Shown piece after piece: positions 53,637-63,268 of a stretch of 64,000 nt of DNA. A program made the translations under genes and the position numbers. The notes under the pieces are model-generated. The model was given only the letters and a program-made list of their open reading frames with translations, ran no database searches and had not been told where the DNA came from. Positions within the stretch are counted from its first letter, which is position 1, and the number at the start of each line of letters is the position of its first letter. Source of the stretch: an uncultured Aquimarina sp. (GTDB lineage: Bacteria > Bacteroidota > Bacteroidia > Flavobacteriales > Flavobacteriaceae). The stretch lies in NCBI GenBank assembly GCA_947500845.1, contig CANMTP010000016.1:28368-92367 (forward strand). The letters are read 5' to 3'.

Positions 53637-55547
53637 ATGAGTAAAATAATAGGAATAGACTTAGGGACAACCAACTCTTGTGTTTCTGTAATGGAAGGTA
53701 ATGAGCCTGTAGTGATCCCTAATGCTGAAGGAAAAAGAACAACCCCTTCTGTAATAGCTTTTGTAGAAGGAGGAGAAATTAAAGTAGGAGATCCTGCGAA
53801 GCGCCAGGCAGTTACTAATCCAACTAAGACTATCTCTTCGATAAAGAGATTTATGGGTAATAAATTCTCTGAATCTGCTAAAGAAGCAGAAAGAGCTGCT
53901 TATAAAGTCGTAAAAGGAGATAATGATACACCACGTGTTGACATTGACGGACGTTTATATACGCCACAAGAATTATCTGCAATGACACTTCAGAAAATGA
54001 AGAAAACGGCAGAAGATTACTTAGGTCAGGATGTTTCTAGGGCTGTAATTACTGTGCCTGCATATTTTAACGATGCACAACGTCAGGCTACAAAAGAGGC
54101 CGGAGAGATTGCAGGTCTTACCGTAGAAAGAATTATCAACGAGCCTACTGCTGCAGCATTAGCATATGGTCTTGATAAAAAAGGAACTGACCAAAAAATC
54201 GTTGTATTTGATTTTGGTGGTGGTACTCATGACGTATCAATCCTAGAATTAGGAGATGGTGTATTTGAGGTATTAGCTACAGATGGAGATACTCACCTTG
54301 GAGGTGATGATGTAGACCAAAAGATAATCGATTGGTTAGCAGAAGAGTTTAAGGCAGACGAAAATATGGACCTGCGTCAGGATCCTATGGCATTACAACG
54401 CCTTAAAGAAGCTGCAGAGAAAGCTAAAATAGAATTATCGTCTTCGGCTCAAACTGAAATTAATCTACCATATGTTACCGCTACAGCTAGTGGGCCAAAA
54501 CACTTGGTAAGAACATTGACCAAAGCAAAATTTGATCAATTAATTGATGACTTAGTAAAACGTACTATTGAGCCCTGTCGTACAGCATTAAAAGCTGCTG
54601 GATTATCGACTAGTGATATCGATGAAATTATATTGGTAGGAGGGTCTACTCGTATTCCTGCAGTACAGGAAGCAGTAGAGAAATTCTTTGGGAAAGCACC
54701 TAGTAAAGGAGTAAACCCCGATGAAGTTGTTGCCGTAGGAGCAGCAATTCAAGGAGGTGTGTTGACTGGAGATGTAAAAGATGTATTATTATTAGATGTT
54801 ACACCACTTTCCCTTGGTATTGAAACTATGGGTAATGTTATGACGAAGCTTATCGAAGCGAATACGACTATTCCAACCAAGAAATCTCAAATTTTCTCGA
54901 CAGCTGCAGATAACCAGCCATCGGTAGAGATTCATGTGTTACAAGGAGAACGCCCTATGGCAGCAGATAATAAGACGATTGGTCGTTTTCACTTAGATGG
55001 AATTCCACCAGCGCAAAGAGGAACACCTCAGATCGAAGTTACGTTTGATATTGATGCTAATGGTATTATTAAAGTTTCTGCTACCGATAAAGCGACTAAT
55101 AAGTCTCAGGATATTCGTATCGAAGCTTCTTCAGGATTAACAGAAGAAGAAATCGAGAAAATGAAGCGGGAAGCTGAAGCAAATGCCGAAGCAGATAAAG
55201 CAGCAAAAGAAACAGCTGATAAACTAAATGAAGCTGACGGAATGATCTTCCAGACTGAAAAGCAGCTAACTGAATTTGGAGATAAATTATCTGATGATAA
55301 GAAAAAACCAATTGAAGAGGCTTTAGAAGAACTGAAGAAAGCTTATGAGTCTAAAGACTTAGCCGTGATTCAACCTGCTCTTGATAAAATCAATGAAGCA
55401 TGGAAAGTTGCAAGCGAAGAGATGTACAAAGCTCAAGCAGAAGCTCAACAAAATGGACAACCAGGCCCCGATGCGGGAACAGATCAATCTGGAGGAGGTT
55501 CTGAAGGAAGTGATGTAGAAGATGTTGACTTTGAAGAAGTAAAGTAA
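53637..55547 (+). CDS. dnaK: Chaperone protein DnaK (Hsp70)
   Basis: 636 aa, normal length. ATP-dependent folding chaperone. N-terminal [60 protein letters not shown] and [13 protein letters not shown]; substrate domain from about 385 ([30 protein letters not shown]); then a helical lid and an acidic Gly-rich tail ending [11 protein letters not shown]. DnaJ and GrpE are not encoded next to it. Codon use is cleaner than in neighbours, as expected for high expression. Confidence 0.98.
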   Translation: MSKIIGIDLGTTNSCVSVMEGNEPVVIPNAEGKRTTPSVIAFVEGGEIKVGDPAKRQAVTNPTKTISSIKRFMGNKFSESAKEAERAAYKVVKGDNDTPRVDIDGRLYTPQELSAMTLQKMKKTAEDYLGQDVSRAVITVPAYFNDAQRQATKEAGEIAGLTVERIINEPTAAALAYGLDKKGTDQKIVVFDFGGGTHDVSILELGDGVFEVLATDGDTHLGGDDVDQKIIDWLAEEFKADENMDLRQDPMALQRLKEAAEKAKIELSSSAQTEINLPYVTATASGPKHLVRTLTKAKFDQLIDDLVKRTIEPCRTALKAAGLSTSDIDEIILVGGSTRIPAVQEAVEKFFGKAPSKGVNPDEVVAVGAAIQGGVLTGDVKDVLLLDVTPLSLGIETMGNVMTKLIEANTTIPTKKSQIFSTAADNQPSVEIHVLQGERPMAADNKTIGRFHLDGIPPAQRGTPQIEVTFDIDANGIIKVSATDKATNKSQDIRIEASSGLTEEEIEKMKREAEANAEADKAAKETADKLNEADGMIFQTEKQLTEFGDKLSDDKKKPIEEALEELKKAYESKDLAVIQPALDKINEAWKVASEEMYKAQAEAQQNGQPGPDAGTDQSGGGSEGSDVEDVDFEEVK

Positions 55548-55596
55548 TTTTGATTTACGAAGTACAATTTTAGAAGTACAAGTATAATTGTAAAAT

Positions 55597-55632
55597 AAAC
55601 GCAGATAGCATCATGCTATCTGCGTTTTTGTT
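55597..55632. terminator. Bidirectional terminator, dnaK / AlkD-like gene
   Basis: A 14 bp perfect stem AAACGCAGATAGCA (55597-55610) / TGCTATCTGCGTTT (55614-55627) with a 3-base loop and T-rich tail. Confidence 0.88.
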
Positions 55633-56304
55633 TTAAGTAACTCTTTTCAAAGCCTCCTTTTTAGACAGAGGTCTTAAATCTGTCTCTGAAACAAAATCCT
55701 TTACAGCTTTTGGATTTATCTTAGAGTATTCTCTTAATGCCCATCCAATTGCTTTTTTGATGAAAAATTCATTAGAAGATTTATGCGCGTTGCAAAGTCT
55801 AAATAGTAACTCTGGATCAGTTTTATCCTTATATCCTAGTTGAAACAAAATAGCACTTCGATTTAACCACATGTTTTTTGAAGATGAAAATCTTGGGATA
55901 ACCTTTGATATTTGATTAGGATATTGAAGTAAATAATTTCCTAAAATATGCTTGGCAATAAAATCAACAGAATCCCACCAGGAATTGGTAGTGATTAATT
56001 TCTCGATGAAATGAAGGTCTTTAACCTCATATTTTGTTTTAAGATACCGATCTGCGATTTCTATAGCGCAATAATGAAGTTCTCTGTGTAAATCTTGATA
56101 CAATGTATTAACTATCCTAATTACATTGTCTCGTGTTAACTCCGCTTTAAAACGATCTATGGTTTCTTTTACAAGAATTTTTCTTACAGGAGCTTTTATG
56201 CCGTAAAATGAAAAAAGATCTTTCATATACGCCTCCATTGACCTGGCTTGTTCTGCATCGGCATTTTCTTTAAACTTATATTTTAAAGCTGAGACAAATT
56301 TCAT
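55633..56304 (-). CDS. DNA alkylation repair protein, AlkD-like
   Basis: 223 aa HEAT-repeat protein of the AlkD family, DNA glycosylases for bulky or cationic alkylated bases. The active-site region TNSWWDSVDFIAKHILGNYL and WLNRSAILFQLGYK match the family, with the Trp and Asp residues used for base excision. FIKKAIGWALREYSKINPKAVKDFV is the usual C-terminal repeat. It lies 10 bases after the gamma-glutamyltransferase gene, probably in one transcript. Confidence 0.9.
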   Translation of the reverse strand: MKFVSALKYKFKENADAEQARSMEAYMKDLFSFYGIKAPVRKILVKETIDRFKAELTRDNVIRIVNTLYQDLHRELHYCAIEIADRYLKTKYEVKDLHFIEKLITTNSWWDSVDFIAKHILGNYLLQYPNQISKVIPRFSSSKNMWLNRSAILFQLGYKDKTDPELLFRLCNAHKSSNEFFIKKAIGWALREYSKINPKAVKDFVSETDLRPLSKKEALKRVT

Positions 56305-56314
56305 TTTCTAATAA

Positions 56315-58021
56315 TTAAAAACCCACTGCCATATCGTCTCCTCGTTTATCGGCTCCGCCTTCAAGGGCTCCATCTGGCAACACAAGAATACCATCAACTT
56401 TACCAATAATTCGAGACTGCTCCTCATTAATATTATAGCCTTTTGCTCTTAAGTTATCCAAAAGCTCATTATCAAATGAATTAGGTTCGAAAACCACAAC
56501 GTCTGGTAACCATTGGTGATGAAAACGCGGAGCATTTACAGCATCCTGCATTGTCATTCCGAATTCTTTTACATTGAGTATCGTCTGCAATACCGATGTG
56601 ATAATGGTAGATCCACCTGGGGTACCTACAGACATCCATAATTTTCCATCTTTCTCTACCAATGTTGGGGTCATAGAGCTTAGCATTCGTTTTTCTGGAG
56701 CAATTGCATTAGCCTGAGCACCAATTAATCCAAACATATTAGGAACTCCTGGTTTTGCACTAAAATCATCCATTTCATTATTCAAGAAAGTTCCTACTTC
56801 TGGAACATATAATTTTGAACCATAAGCTCCATTAAGTGTTATCGTTACTGATATTGCGTTTCCAAATTGATCAACAATAGAGTAATGCGTCGTCTCATCA
56901 CTTTCGTAACCGGTAATACTACCACAATTTATCTCAGAAGATGCTGTAGCGCTGTTGAATGAAAAATCGGCCATCCTATCAGATAAATATGTTTTACTGA
57001 TTAAAGAATCTAATGGAATTTCTGTGAAATCCGGATCACCAAGATAAAAACTACGATCTGCATAGGCTCTTCGCTCTGCTTCGGTAATCACCTGAATTAT
57101 TTTGAGTTGATTGTGTCCGTATTTTGAGATATCATAAGGTTCAATCATTTTCATGATTTGCGCCAGGCATACTCCGCCGCTAGAAGGGGGAGACATAGAA
57201 ATTATAGATAGATCTCTATACTTAAATCTTATGGGGTCGCGCCATTGGGCTTCGTATTTTGATAAATCTTCCATGGTAATTATTCCTCCATGCTCTTGTA
57301 TGCGCTGTACCAATTTTTTCCCTGTTTCGCCTTCATAAAACTCTGCTTTTCCATTTAAAATAAAACGCTGTAAGGTTTCAGCCAGCTTTAGGTTTTTTAT
57401 TGTATCACCTACTTTATATTCTTTTGCAAAGAGAATAGTGTCTTGGTTCACTTCAAAAAATAAATCTTTGTAATTATCAAAACGTTTTTTTTGTTTTTCG
57501 GTAATGGTAAAGCCTTTTTTTGCTAAATCAACTACCGGATTAAGAATTTCTTTTATGGGCAAAGTTCCAAATTTCTCATGTACGGCGAATACTCCTGCTA
57601 CAGTTCCAGGAACTCCTATAGCAAGTGCTCCTAATTGACTTTTTTCGGGAATAGGGTCACCATTTTCATCCAAATACATATCTTTTGAAGCTGCTAAAGG
57701 AGCTTTTTCTCTATAATCCAGAGCACCAGTTTCACCATTCGCTTTTCTATATACCATAAAACCACCACCGCCCAAACTTCCCGCAAAAGGATAACTCACT
57801 GCTAGAGCCATTTCTGTAGCTACCATGGCATCAAAAGCGTTACCACCGTTCTTCAATATCACCGTACCAATTTTTGACGCTTCTTCACGAGCAGAAACTA
57901 CCATAGCTTCTTGAGTGATCAAACCGCGTACAGGCTGATAGGGTTTGGTTATTTCTTTGGTGGTTGTTTTACAGGAAACAAAGAATAATGCAGATAGGGA
58001 TAGGTATAAGATATATTTCAT
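56315..58021 (-). CDS. ggt: Gamma-glutamyltransferase lipoprotein
   Basis: 568 aa with lipobox FFVSC (Cys17). It cleaves or transfers the gamma-glutamyl group of glutathione in the periplasm. The autoprocessing site is DETTHYSIVDQFGNAISVT, where Thr377 would become the N-terminus of the small subunit. MATE-like and GGG-rich N-terminal motifs (GGNAFDAMVAT, GSLGGGGFMVYR) and the C-terminal GTPGGSTIITSV are present. Its ATG overlaps the acpH stop as ATGA, so translation is coupled. Confidence 0.95.
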   Translation of the reverse strand: MKYILYLSLSALFFVSCKTTTKEITKPYQPVRGLITQEAMVVSAREEASKIGTVILKNGGNAFDAMVATEMALAVSYPFAGSLGGGGFMVYRKANGETGALDYREKAPLAASKDMYLDENGDPIPEKSQLGALAIGVPGTVAGVFAVHEKFGTLPIKEILNPVVDLAKKGFTITEKQKKRFDNYKDLFFEVNQDTILFAKEYKVGDTIKNLKLAETLQRFILNGKAEFYEGETGKKLVQRIQEHGGIITMEDLSKYEAQWRDPIRFKYRDLSIISMSPPSSGGVCLAQIMKMIEPYDISKYGHNQLKIIQVITEAERRAYADRSFYLGDPDFTEIPLDSLISKTYLSDRMADFSFNSATASSEINCGSITGYESDETTHYSIVDQFGNAISVTITLNGAYGSKLYVPEVGTFLNNEMDDFSAKPGVPNMFGLIGAQANAIAPEKRMLSSMTPTLVEKDGKLWMSVGTPGGSTIITSVLQTILNVKEFGMTMQDAVNAPRFHHQWLPDVVVFEPNSFDNELLDNLRAKGYNINEEQSRIIGKVDGILVLPDGALEGGADKRGDDMAVGF

Positions 58022-58608
58022 TGTTGAAGCTTTCTCATTTCATTTTTAGTAAAGAGCTCTAATTCTTCAAAAAAAGCATGAAACTCTTTGTCAAAATCGG
58101 TATAATATTGTTCTAATTCTATAACTGCAAAATTCATTTTGGATCGATTCTTTGTTCTTCGATTCATTCCTGAGAGCACATTGCCTATTCCAGAAATAGA
58201 AGCATAACTTAATAGCCAATTGTCCCGAATCATATAAGGAAGGAAATTTTGAACTCGCTGAGGAAGAATTTCATAATTCTCATTAAGTAAACCATAAAAA
58301 TCCACGGTAAATTTATCTAAAGGAGTGTCTGAGTATCTTGTCCAATTCGCAGCGAGAAAATGATCGTATAATATATCAACGATCACAGCGCTATATCGTC
58401 CGTATTTAGGAGATAGCCTAGCCATACTTTCTTTTACAATTTCATGAGAATCTGTATACGCATCGATTTTACGATGTAAAGTTATTCCCTGAGCAATGCG
58501 CTCCGGGTATTCTAAAAACTTTTTTCCCTTTACTGAGTCTGCTATAAAATTTCCTATTTTAAGCTCCGGATCTTCGCCGGAGAGATAGATATGAGCTAAA
58601 AAATTCAT
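58018..58608 (-). CDS. Acyl carrier protein phosphodiesterase (AcpH, DUF479)
   Basis: 196 aa. MNFLAHIYLSGEDPELKIGNFIADSVKGK and GITLHRKIDAYTDSHEIVKE with DILYDHFLAANW give the metal-binding Asp/His set of AcpH-like HD-type phosphodiesterases, which remove phosphopantetheine from ACP. It is first in a three-gene minus-strand run acpH-ggt-alkD and overlaps ggt by four bases. The ACP substrate is inferred from the family. Confidence 0.88.
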   Translation of the reverse strand: MNFLAHIYLSGEDPELKIGNFIADSVKGKKFLEYPERIAQGITLHRKIDAYTDSHEIVKESMARLSPKYGRYSAVIVDILYDHFLAANWTRYSDTPLDKFTVDFYGLLNENYEILPQRVQNFLPYMIRDNWLLSYASISGIGNVLSGMNRRTKNRSKMNFAVIELEQYYTDFDKEFHAFFEELELFTKNEMRKLQQ

Positions 58609-58670
58609 TAGTGAAATTTACAATTTTTTGAGAAGTAAGTATTGTTTTTTTGTAAACTTTAATTGTAAAG

Positions 58671-58701
58671 TTGTAGTAATGTCTTATAGCTTGTACATTT
58701 G
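58671..58701 (+). promoter_or_regulatory. Promoter of glmM
   Basis: TTG (58671-58673), a 20-base spacer and TACATTTG (58694-58701) match the Bacteroidota consensus, giving a leader of about 25 bases. Confidence 0.65.
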
Positions 58702-58730
58702 CGATCAAAATTGAACAATCAATCCATACT

Positions 58731-60119
58731 ATGACTTTAATAAAATCAATATCTGGAATTCGTGGAACCATCGGGGGATCGGTAGGAGATAATCTCACAC
58801 CTGTAGATACAGTTAAGTTTGCTTCCGCCTATGGTAGCTGGCTTAAAAAAGAAACAAAGAAGGAACATCCAAAAGTAGTTGTGGGAAGAGATGCTCGTAT
58901 TTCTGGATCGATGATACAACAATTGGTTATGAACAGCCTCGTTGGGCTCGGAATAGATGTGATTGATTTAGGATTATCTACTACTCCTACGGTAGAAGTA
59001 GCTGTACCTTTAGAAAAAGCAGACGGTGGTATTATCCTTACTGCGAGTCATAATCCAAAGCAATGGAATGCTTTAAAGCTATTGAACAGTAAGGGAGAAT
59101 TTTTGAATGCGGAAAACGGAAAAAAGATTCTTGAAATTGCCGAAAACGACGGGTATACTTTTGCTGAAGTTGATGATTTAGGAAGTATTATTATAAATGA
59201 TACCTACATTGATAAACACATTGAAGAAGTTCTAAATTTACCTTTGGTTAATACAGAAATTGTTAAAAAGGCGGAATTTAAAGTGGTTGTGGATGCAGTA
59301 AATTCTACCGGTGGAATTGCAGTTCCCAGGCTTCTTAAAAAATTGGGAGTAACCGTAGTAGAGTTATATTGTGAACCGAACGGTCACTTTCCTCATAATC
59401 CCGAACCCCTAAAAGAACATCTTACTGACTTGTCTGAGTTGGTGGTAAAGGAAAAAGCAGATTTTGGACTCACTGTAGATCCCGATGTAGATCGTTTGGC
59501 ATTCATAAGCGAAGACGGAGAAATGTTTGGCGAAGAATATACATTAGTAGCTTGTGCCGATTTTGTTTTAGGAAAAACACCTGGAAACACAGTCTCTAAT
59601 TTATCGTCTAGTAGAGCTCTGCGGGACGTGACCGTGAAACATAATGGTAATTATGAAGCTAGTGCAGTTGGAGAGGTAAATGTGGTTGAAAAAATGAAGG
59701 CAAACAATGCTGTAATCGGAGGAGAAGGGAATGGAGGAATTATTTATCCAGAGTTGCATTATGGTAGAGATTCATTGGTTGGTGTGGCATTATTTTTAAC
59801 TCATTTGGCAGAGAAAAAATGCAGTGTGAGCGAGTTACGTAATAGTTATCCGTCATATTTTATGAGTAAAAACAAAATTCAATTAACTCCTGATCTTAAT
59901 GTTGACGAAATCTTAGATGGGTTTCATAAAAAACATATTACAGAAGAAGTGTCAACAGTAGATGGAGTGAAAGTTGATTTTGACGATTCTTGGGTACATT
60001 TACGAAAAAGTAATACAGAACCTATTATTCGTATTTACACTGAGGCTTTGAGCCAAGAAAAAGCAGATCAATTAGCCGAAGATACCATTACAATATTAAA
60101 AAGAATAGCAGGAATTTGA
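58731..60119 (+). CDS. glmM: Phosphoglucosamine mutase / alpha-D-phosphohexomutase
   Basis: 462 aa. It interconverts glucosamine 6- and 1-phosphate for UDP-GlcNAc and hence peptidoglycan and LPS. Motifs: SGIRGTIGG, GRDARISG, active-site Ser in TASHNP (S106), metal site VDPDVDRLAF, sugar-binding GGEGNGGIIYPELHYGRD and phosphate loop RKSNTEPIIRIYTEA. It could also serve other hexose phosphates; assignment as GlmM follows the usual single-copy case in flavobacteria. It precedes a lipid A-type acyltransferase cluster on the other strand. Confidence 0.9.
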   Translation: MTLIKSISGIRGTIGGSVGDNLTPVDTVKFASAYGSWLKKETKKEHPKVVVGRDARISGSMIQQLVMNSLVGLGIDVIDLGLSTTPTVEVAVPLEKADGGIILTASHNPKQWNALKLLNSKGEFLNAENGKKILEIAENDGYTFAEVDDLGSIIINDTYIDKHIEEVLNLPLVNTEIVKKAEFKVVVDAVNSTGGIAVPRLLKKLGVTVVELYCEPNGHFPHNPEPLKEHLTDLSELVVKEKADFGLTVDPDVDRLAFISEDGEMFGEEYTLVACADFVLGKTPGNTVSNLSSSRALRDVTVKHNGNYEASAVGEVNVVEKMKANNAVIGGEGNGGIIYPELHYGRDSLVGVALFLTHLAEKKCSVSELRNSYPSYFMSKNKIQLTPDLNVDEILDGFHKKHITEEVSTVDGVKVDFDDSWVHLRKSNTEPIIRIYTEALSQEKADQLAEDTITILKRIAGI

Positions 60120-60136
60120 GTAAATGAGACTAAAAA

Positions 60137-60229
60137 AGTATTATTCCCAGAGAATCGAAGGAACCGGTATGATTTAAGTTGATGATAAACACATTATTTC
60201 TTCTAGCTACGGCGTATTGTAATGACGTT
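60137..60229. repeat. REP-like palindromic intergenic repeat, degenerate copy 2
   Basis: It aligns along its whole length with the element at 41519-41611: CCCAGAGAATCGAAGGAACC for the 5' part, the shared ATTTAAGTT and ATGATAAACA core, and a 3' end TGTAATGACGTT. The inverted ends and the central hairpin are mutated, so it looks like an old copy. Confidence 0.6.
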
Positions 60230-60252
60230 AAACGGATGTTTCTATACGATTA

Positions 60253-61152
60253 TTAATCGATAATTGCACCCTCAGGTTTTTCTGCATTACGATGTTTCCA
60301 GCGTTTATGAGTCCAGAGATAATATTCGGGCTCATCCCGTATTTGCTCTTCGAGCAACTGAAGGTATTTTTTTATAGAATAAAACTTTTCTTCTTCCGTA
60401 CTATTCTCAGATATAGGAATAAATTTCACCTCATAATGGCCTCGTTTTACTTTTTTCACTTGAAGATATAGTACAATAACATCAAGCCGTTGTGCCAGAA
60501 ATTCCCCTCCCAAAAAAATAGGTACTTTTATCCCCATAAAATCTGTCCAATATTTTGCATTATTGATTTTTGGCGATTGATCAGAAATCATACCGTATGC
60601 GCATACAGTATTTTCTTGTTTATCCTTAATAATTTGTCTGGCCACTTTGTGGCTGGCGATAAGCCTGGAGTTAAATCGTCCACGTATACGGTGTGCTAAA
60701 TTATCAAAATGTTTATTTTTAATTTGTTTATAAATACCAACACATGGGTTTATTGACACCAAGTCGATCGCGTTAGACCATTCAAAGCTTCCATAATGGC
60801 CCATTAGAGCAATTATACTTTTGTTCTTTTTTTCAAATTTGTGGAATTCCTCCAGATTTACAACCTTATATCGTTTTATTAACTCTTCTCTAGAAATAGA
60901 CAATGATTTTGTCATTTCCAGAAACATATCGCACATATGTTTGTAGAATGCTTTTCGTATTCTTTTTATTTCTTCCTCAGATTTTTCTGGGAAAACCAAG
61001 GTCAGGTTTTCTGTAACGGTCTTTCTTCGGTAACGTATTATATAATATGTTATAAAATAAGTACAGTCAGAAAATCCATAGAATAATTTCCACGGCAGTT
61101 TAGATATTCCTAAGATTACGGGATAAGTAATACTATAAATTAGTAATTGCAT
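60253..61152 (-). CDS. LpxL/HtrB-like lipid A acyltransferase, copy 1
   Basis: 299 aa inner-membrane acyltransferase. N-terminal membrane segment, then TVTENLTLVFPEKS, and catalytic MGHYGSFEW with His119 and Glu124 of the H-x4-D/E site. The Arg-rich RIRGRFNSRLI and QSPKINNAKYWTDFMGIKVPIFLGGEFLAQRL segments and the C-terminal YYLWTHKRWKHRNAEKPEGA are shared with the next two genes. It likely adds a secondary acyl chain to lipid A or acylates aminolipids. A TACCTTTG box (61174-61181) suggests its own promoter. Confidence 0.92.
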   Translation of the reverse strand: MQLLIYSITYPVILGISKLPWKLFYGFSDCTYFITYYIIRYRRKTVTENLTLVFPEKSEEEIKRIRKAFYKHMCDMFLEMTKSLSISREELIKRYKVVNLEEFHKFEKKNKSIIALMGHYGSFEWSNAIDLVSINPCVGIYKQIKNKHFDNLAHRIRGRFNSRLIASHKVARQIIKDKQENTVCAYGMISDQSPKINNAKYWTDFMGIKVPIFLGGEFLAQRLDVIVLYLQVKKVKRGHYEVKFIPISENSTEEEKFYSIKKYLQLLEEQIRDEPEYYLWTHKRWKHRNAEKPEGAIID

Positions 61153-61173
61153 GAACGGGTAATTATAACCTTA

Positions 61174-61181
61174 CAAAGGTA
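61174..61181 (-). promoter_or_regulatory. Candidate -7 box for acyltransferase copy 1
   Basis: TACCTTTG on the minus strand lies 22 bases upstream of the start codon, in the gap after copy 2. It would allow expression independent of the upstream copies. Confidence 0.4.
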
Positions 61182-61216
61182 GGCTTATTTCTAGGTTAAT
61201 TATTAAAAATAACGCT

Positions 61217-62122
61217 TTAATCTATTGTAGCTCCTTTTGGAGCCTCTGATATGGCATTACGATGTTTCCACCGTTTATGAGTCCAGAGATAATATTGAGG
61301 TTTGTTTTTAATTTGTTTTTCGAGAATCCTTAGGTAATTCTTTACTATGGCATACTCTTCACATGTATTAGGATCATCGGCAATAGGAACAAACGTTGCT
61401 TCGTAATATCCTCTTTTTACTTTTTCTACTTTCAAATAAAATACTTTTATGCCCAGGCGTTTAGCCAAAACCTCTGCTCCCAAGAACGTTGGTACCTTTA
61501 CTCCCATAAAATCGGTCCAATAGGTTGCCTTATAGATTTTTGGAGATTGATCGGCTGCCAATCCATACATACGTACTCCATCTCTGTTTTTATCTTTGGT
61601 GATTTCTTCCATAGCATTTTTTGTAGGAATTACACGAGAACCAAAACGAGCACGTATTCTACGTACTAAACGATCAAAATACTTATTTGCAAGTGGTTTG
61701 TATATCCCCACAGCCTGGATGTTAGTTTGAATGTCTACTACATTAGCCCATTCGTAGCTTGCATAATGCGCCATAAATACCATTATACTTTCTCCTTTGG
61801 CTTCTAATTCGTTTAGCGTGTTAAGATTGGTCACTCTGAAACGTTCTTTCATTTCTTCATTTGAGATAGAAATTGATTTGATCATTTCTAAGAACATATC
61901 ACACATGTGCTTGTAAAAATCTTTTCTGATACTACTAATTTCTTGTACTGATTTTTGAGGAAATACAAGAGTAAGATTCTCAGTTACTGTTTTTCTGCGG
62001 TATCTAAAAATATAATAAGTCAATAAAAAAATAGTAGTAGAGAACGCATAAAATAATCTCCATGGTAATTTCGAAATTAACCATAGTATAGGATAGACGA
62101 GTCTATAAATAATCAATTGCAT
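61217..62122 (-). CDS. LpxL/HtrB-like lipid A acyltransferase, copy 2
   Basis: 301 aa paralogue of the copies on both sides, with catalytic MAHYASYEW and the same TVTENLTLVFPQKS and YYLWTHKRWKHRNAISEAPKG ends. The middle (VDIQTNIQAVGIYKPLANKYFDRLVRRIRARFGSRVIPTKNA) differs most, where the donor acyl chain or acceptor is probably selected. No clear own promoter was found in the 103-base gap after copy 3, so it may depend on that transcript. Confidence 0.92.
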   Translation of the reverse strand: MQLIIYRLVYPILWLISKLPWRLFYAFSTTIFLLTYYIFRYRRKTVTENLTLVFPQKSVQEISSIRKDFYKHMCDMFLEMIKSISISNEEMKERFRVTNLNTLNELEAKGESIMVFMAHYASYEWANVVDIQTNIQAVGIYKPLANKYFDRLVRRIRARFGSRVIPTKNAMEEITKDKNRDGVRMYGLAADQSPKIYKATYWTDFMGVKVPTFLGAEVLAKRLGIKVFYLKVEKVKRGYYEATFVPIADDPNTCEEYAIVKNYLRILEKQIKNKPQYYLWTHKRWKHRNAISEAPKGATID

Positions 62123-62225
62123 AAATAAGTAGGGCTTTGATCGCGAAAATAGCAGTATTTTGTTAAACCCAACAATTAAATGTTAAAAAAATCAAAAAAT
62201 CAAGCGCAAAATATACATTAGTATT

Positions 62226-63125
62226 TTAATCCAAAATGGCTCCTTTGGGAGTTTTCGCGTTTCTATGCTTCCAGCGCTTATGAGTCCAGAGATATAGTTC
62301 GGGTCTATTTCGAATTTGCTCTTCCAGCATTCTTAGATATGTTTTAGTAATGTAATGATTCTCACAGTTTTTGGCATCTTCAGTAATAGTTACAAATTTG
62401 GCTTGGTAATATCCTCTTTTTACTTTTTCTACTTTGAGAAAGGCTACTGCCATGTCTAATCTTTTCGCCAAAACCTCTCCTCCCGTAATTATGGGTACTT
62501 TTATTCCCATGAAATCTGTCCAATACAAAGCATTTTTCAATCTGGGTGACTGATCTGATAGAAGTCCGTAGGCACATAACCTTTTGTGTACTTTATCTCT
62601 AGTAACTTCTTTGATTACATTATGGCTATGAATGAGTCTTGTATTAAACCTTCCACGAATACGATGTACCAATTTGTCAAAGTGCTTATTCTTTATCTTT
62701 TTGTAGACCGCCACTATTGGAAAATCCATGATAAATTGAGCCGCAATGGCCCATTCGTAGCTTGCATAGTGTCCCATCAACACAATAATTCCTTTATTTC
62801 TTGATTGTAGCTCTCTAAAGGAGTCTGGATCGATGATTTTAAATCGTTTGATCATTTCTTCCTTAGAAATAGATAAGCTTTTGGTCATCTCCATAAACAT
62901 ATCACACATATGTTTGTAAAAAGCTTTTCGAATTTTATTTATTTCTTTTTTGGATTTATCTGGGAAGACTAAAACTAAATTCTCTGTTACAATTTTTTTT
63001 CGATACCCTATAAAATAATAGACGACAACGTAAATTATAGAAGAAAGTATATAAAATAAGCTCCATGGTAACTTAGAGATTACCCATAAAATTGGATATG
63101 ACAAACGATATACAAGAGACTGCAT
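62226..63125 (-). CDS. LpxL/HtrB-like lipid A acyltransferase, copy 3
   Basis: 299 aa, the first of the three in transcription order. Catalytic MGHYASYEW, then RIRGRFNTRLIHSH and WTDFMGIKVPIITGGEVLAKRLDM; the C-terminus YLWTHKRWKHRNAKTPKGAILD matches the others. TATATTTG on the minus strand (63146-63153) is a candidate -7 box 21 bases upstream. In copy 3 a Leu replaces the Tyr in the YYLWTHKRW motif of the other two. Confidence 0.92.
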   Translation of the reverse strand: MQSLVYRLSYPILWVISKLPWSLFYILSSIIYVVVYYFIGYRKKIVTENLVLVFPDKSKKEINKIRKAFYKHMCDMFMEMTKSLSISKEEMIKRFKIIDPDSFRELQSRNKGIIVLMGHYASYEWAIAAQFIMDFPIVAVYKKIKNKHFDKLVHRIRGRFNTRLIHSHNVIKEVTRDKVHKRLCAYGLLSDQSPRLKNALYWTDFMGIKVPIITGGEVLAKRLDMAVAFLKVEKVKRGYYQAKFVTITEDAKNCENHYITKTYLRMLEEQIRNRPELYLWTHKRWKHRNAKTPKGAILD

Positions 63126-63145
63126 TAATAATTAAATTAAGCTAA

Positions 63146-63153
63146 CAAATATA
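63146..63153 (-). promoter_or_regulatory. Candidate -7 box for acyltransferase copy 3
   Basis: TATATTTG on the minus strand matches TAnnTTTG. A -33 TTG at the right spacing was not seen. Confidence 0.4.
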
Positions 63154-63242
63154 AAATTATTCAATTTTTTATTTCATAAACTTTTGCTAATACCATGTCA
63201 AAATCAATGTAGATTTTATAAGGTTAAAAAGGATGGTATATT

Positions 63243-63250
63243 TATATTTG
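63243..63250 (+). promoter_or_regulatory. Candidate -7 box for the rhomboid gene
   Basis: TATATTTG lies 19 bases before the rhomboid ATG, giving a leader of roughly 10 bases. Confidence 0.45.
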
Positions 63251-63268
63251 GATTAAAATTAGTGATAT

